Shown: positions 60,904-64,000 of the stretch, one piece after another
Numbering within the stretch: position 1 is the stretch's first letter
Layout: each line of letters begins with the position of its first letter
Source of the DNA: Atherix ibis
Lineage: Eukaryota; Arthropoda; Insecta; Diptera; Athericidae
DNA length: 64,000 nucleotides
Assembly (NCBI GenBank): GCA_958298945.1
Contig: OY282606.1
Span: 58,417,920 to 58,481,919, forward strand
Reading direction: 5' to 3'
Made by a program: the position numbers and the translations under genes
The notes under the pieces: model-generated
Database searches by the model: none
Told to the model about the DNA's origin: nothing
Seen by the model: the letters and a program-made list of their open reading frames with translations, nothing else

Positions 60904-61680
60904 CAATTGTATTTTACGTTTATTACCTAATTCGTAAATAACAATTAAATATCAAGCGCCTCAATTTGGTAGACTTTTGGTGAGTTTTAAAAAACGCCAT
61001 TCTCCATGAAAGTAGTAGCATACCGAAACGCTTGTATACTTTTTTGATAGTTTACAAATCCTTTGGCTTCTTAAAGTACCCTTCTTAAATTAAAAAATAA
61101 ATTAATGCTTTTTTTTTAATTTAATTTAAATGCACATGCCTATTTAAATTACCATTTTAATTCACAAACACACATTTATATTATAAAGAAGCTTTCAATA
61201 TTGTTTAACGTTAAAATTTATATTTATTAAGTTGCACTGTGGTTTTAATTTCAAAATAAATTGCAATTTATTTGAATTATATTAATTGCAATTTATATTT
61301 GTATATGCTCTTCCACTTCAGAATACTGTTCTAATAAATAGTATATAGTGAAATAAATAAAATGAAAATATATAATAAATGAATAATATTTTAAAATAGA
61401 ATACTGTGTTTCATTGCAAATTTCCAAAACTAATTCCATCAAACAACAAAACCCGCAATATTAAAAAATCTATTTGTTTACGCATAAATGACATCACTTA
61501 TAAAAATGGTTTTAAACGAACCGCTTCAATCGCATACTGAAGTTTGAAATTGGCCCCCAATGATTTACGCCGTTTCTGTTATTTGTATGTGCGTGCGTTC
61601 TACGAATGGATTGCCAACAAAATTGTGCCACAATTTTTGCGTAGAGGCCTATCCAGTTTTGTGCACATTCTGAAAATCAT
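60904..61680 (+). repeat. Diverged direct repeat, copy 1
   Basis: Two blocks (60904-61045, containing aatatcaagcgcctcaattt, and 61588-61680, containing gtagaggcctatccagtttt) recur in the same order at 62239-62375 and 62560-62645. The spacing between blocks differs (about 545 versus 185 bases), so one copy has an insertion or the other a deletion. The family is unknown; a non-autonomous transposon is possible. Confidence 0.6.
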
Positions 61681-62238
61681 AGTCGAAGTTATTTAGATTA
61701 ATTAAATAACTGAAATTGGTATTTAATTTAATAATTTTAGAAATAGAAACAAAATAAAACTTATTTTTTTGTTATGAATTAATTTATTTGCATACAAAAG
61801 TTTACATTTCAAAACATTAACCAGAACTTCTACAATACTTACTTTTCCGATTAAATTCTGAAAATATATAAAAAAATTTAAATAGGTTCATCGAATTATT
61901 AAGTTACCGGTAGAATTAATTTTTTCCACCTCACTTTTTATCATAATTTCACTTCTAAAACAACTAAAACACAATATAAAAAAATAATTACTGGTAAAAT
62001 TCTCAAGTCACTAGGTGCGATTAGATGTGCAGAATTCGAAACTATGAAGCACAGGTTCATACAAATATGGTGATGATTAGCTTCAATTTGAATGCGTGCA
62101 ACGCTGCACCTCTTCTTAAATTGTAAAACTATCTTCGCAACAGAAGTTCTGCCATAATTCAAACTAAAAAGTTACTTCGAAGCGCCCAAACAGCAACAAC
62201 CATTATTTGTAATTGGGACAGGCTGGCAAAGCCGAAAT
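61681..62238. other. AT-rich stretch between direct repeats
   Basis: No gene or recognisable element is seen. The open stretch at 61941-62162 on the minus strand has no known motif. Confidence 0.45.
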
Positions 62239-62645
62239 CAAATTGTATTTTAGGTTAATTTTTTATTTTATAAATATCAATCAAATATCAAGCGTCTCAA
62301 TTTTTTAGACTTTTGGAGAGTTTTAAAACACACTATTCTCCATGAAATGGTAGCATATCGAAATGATTGCATACTTTTGTGTAGATACGTGTACTTATCA
62401 GGGAATGAAAGTGCATGTGCGGTTTTATTAAATTTTTAATAGTTTATGAACAAGTAAGTATAAATTAATACATTTGCATAAATTGTTTTATTCTTCACGA
62501 CAGCAAATAAAAAGTTTTTATTTTAGAGTACAAGTGTTTCGTGAAATGTTATTTTGGAAGTGTGTGCGTTCTTACGAATGTATTTTCGAAAAAATTTAGA
62601 CAGAATTTTTCTGTAGAGGCCTATTCAGTTCTTCTATAATTTAAG
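62239..62645 (+). repeat. Diverged direct repeat, copy 2
   Basis: It matches copy 1 in two blocks with many substitutions: atcaagcgtctcaatttttt...agacttttgg and the later gtagaggcctattcagtt. The copies are about 1.0-1.3 kb apart. Confidence 0.6.
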
Positions 62646-63740
62646 TTATGAACAATCTTGGATTCTTAGATTAAAAAATCTAAATGAAGAGTGCTGCCAA
62701 ATAACCCAACATTGAAATGTGTCAGCATTACTACGCCAACAAAATTAGAAACGATCGTGTTCAATGATAAAATAGTTGTCGTCGGTCTCCACAATTTTGT
62801 GCTTCTCTGTAAATTATAAGCATCAACAGCAATTTATCATTATCCTTCATTTTTAAAGTCGAAATTGTATTAGGACCTTAACATAAACTGCAATAAAAGA
62901 ACGGAGCTAATCAAAAACAGTAGTGCCGGTATATTTTAGGTTTTATTGTGAGAAAAAAATATTTTTATACAAATATAAAAATATATTTTGTACGAGAAAA
63001 ACTTAAAATAGTTTGTTTTGTTTAATCATATTGGATTACGTTTAAATAAAACAAACTATTTTATATCAAATAACATTGCAATTAAAATGACATATGTATT
63101 AAAAATATTTATTGAAAACTAATATCCTTCGATACATATGTATTGTTACAAAATGTTCAGTACTTAAAATTTAACAAATTTTCTAGATAATATCAAAAAT
63201 CAGTTATAAACATATTATCGAAAATGTTTACAAAACGAAATCAAAATAAATACATGATAATTTACACAATTAAAAATATAAGTCAATAAATTCATCAAAT
63301 AAATTAATAAAAAACTATTTTAAATCAATTGATATATTTATTATTGTAGAATCATATTATCTTTTATTTCTATTTACACAAAAATATATTGATATTCAAA
63401 TAGAAAGGTTAAAAAGTTAAACATAAATGAAAAATATCTCCTCGAACAAATTGAATTCCATATTACAATATTAATGAAAAACAAATTGGCTATTGGGTAA
63501 AGCGAAGAAATATATTAAAGTACACAGAGAGCCGATTTGGAAAGAACATCTAAGAGGGCATGTATTGGAATTTCGAAATAAGTGTAGACTCTAATAATGA
63601 AAACAAAATATGGAAATAATTCTACATATAATTGTATGTGAATTTGTTATAAAAGTTTTGTATCTATACAAAAATATAAATATTTGAATTTTAAATTTTC
63701 GCTTGATACATATAAAAATCACTTTTAAACGAAATACTAC
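62646..63740. other. AT-rich stretch, no gene recognised
   Basis: Apart from simple AT-rich sequence and short inverted pieces (for example aaatagtttgttttgtttaa near 63006 opposite ttaaataaaacaaactattt near 63042) nothing coding is seen. Confidence 0.5.
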
Positions 63741-63744
63741 AAGT

Positions 63745-63990
63745 GATTCAGATCCCTTACCAAAAATGCTAACGCTTGCGGCATTGTCCAACAAGCCATT
63801 GATATTTTTTCCAAAGATATTTACCGTGGCGTACGGTTTTATGTCTCCTGGTATCTAAGTACGTCGAAGATAACGTTTTTCGGGTGGATCTAGCATTCTT
63901 CCAAAATAATTTAATGCTTCTTGCCGCACGTCTCACGAACGAACCTTTGATATATATCGCGGTTGCACAAGGGGATAAAGATACAGCGGA
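63745..63990 (-). mobile_element. Gag knuckle-protease fragment of an LTR retroelement
   Basis: The minus strand reads, in shifted frames, RFVRETCGKKH and ALNYFGRMLDPPEKRYLR, the end of a gag zinc-knuckle region, then after a stop KPYATVNIFGKNINGLLDNA with ASVSIFG. The latter has the retropepsin pattern: strand, LLD-x-x-A, then xVSI.G. The usual DTGA/DSGA active site appears as DNAA. It is a broken piece continuing past the right edge of the window. Confidence 0.6.
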
Positions 63991-64000
63991 GTAAAAAAAA

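Noticed and set aside
61941..62162. 73-codon minus-strand stretch with a hydrophobic end
   Set aside because: No start context, splice sites or homology that I can see.

Overview
This is eukaryotic nuclear DNA from a higher fly. It is AT-rich, has spliced genes with long introns, and is full of LTR, LINE and mariner remnants. Two host genes can be recognised. One is the neuropeptide gene allatostatin A (AstA, + strand, two coding exons 5.6 kb apart). The other is the mitotic spindle gene abnormal spindle (asp, the fly ASPM orthologue). The form of the Asp N-terminus, a five-codon first coding exon reading MSAFE, and the AstA/asp neighbourhood fit a schizophoran fly. A tephritid-like species is my guess and is not proven.

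Layout. 1-6302: an old Ty3/gypsy-type element on the minus strand (5' LTR 5782-6302), split by a younger, internally deleted gypsy-type element (1822-5229, 206-bp LTRs, TTTG target duplication). 6303-8804: AT-rich, no gene seen. 8818-14898: AstA, whose intron holds two mariner relics, a LINE relic, a tRNA-like/SINE-like patch and two perfect hairpins. 14899-20850: AT-rich DNA with another mariner relic and a LINE relic. 20.9-60.3 kb: a rearranged cluster of asp copies. 60.3-64 kb: AT-rich DNA with a diverged direct repeat and, at the edge, a gag-protease fragment.

The asp cluster is the main finding. From left to right it holds: Z, an old exon 1-2 relic (20891-21055, minus); A, a copy cut at its 5' side with a frameshift and a nonsense codon (24635-32004, minus); an inverted block with spacer DNA and copy B (38907-46259, plus), which has a stop in exon 3 and lacks its 3' end; C, a 5' fragment with exons 1-3 plus the start of exon 4 (46296-47744, minus); and D, the only copy with every exon open (51319-60002, minus, about 2398 aa). 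The copies are nearly identical, so the amplification is recent. The joints show microhomology (32004/32005) and a 30-bp templated insertion (46261-46290), which points to replication-based or end-joining rearrangement, unless the assembly is at fault. A nearly intact Jockey-type LINE (34108-38690) lies only in the inverted block, so it inserted after the duplication.

D is the probable functional asp. A, B, C and Z look like pseudogenes or fragments. B and C face each other as inverted repeats, so a read-through transcript of B could fold into a long asp hairpin RNA; that is inference. No bacterial-type features (operons, CRISPR, riboswitches) were seen.
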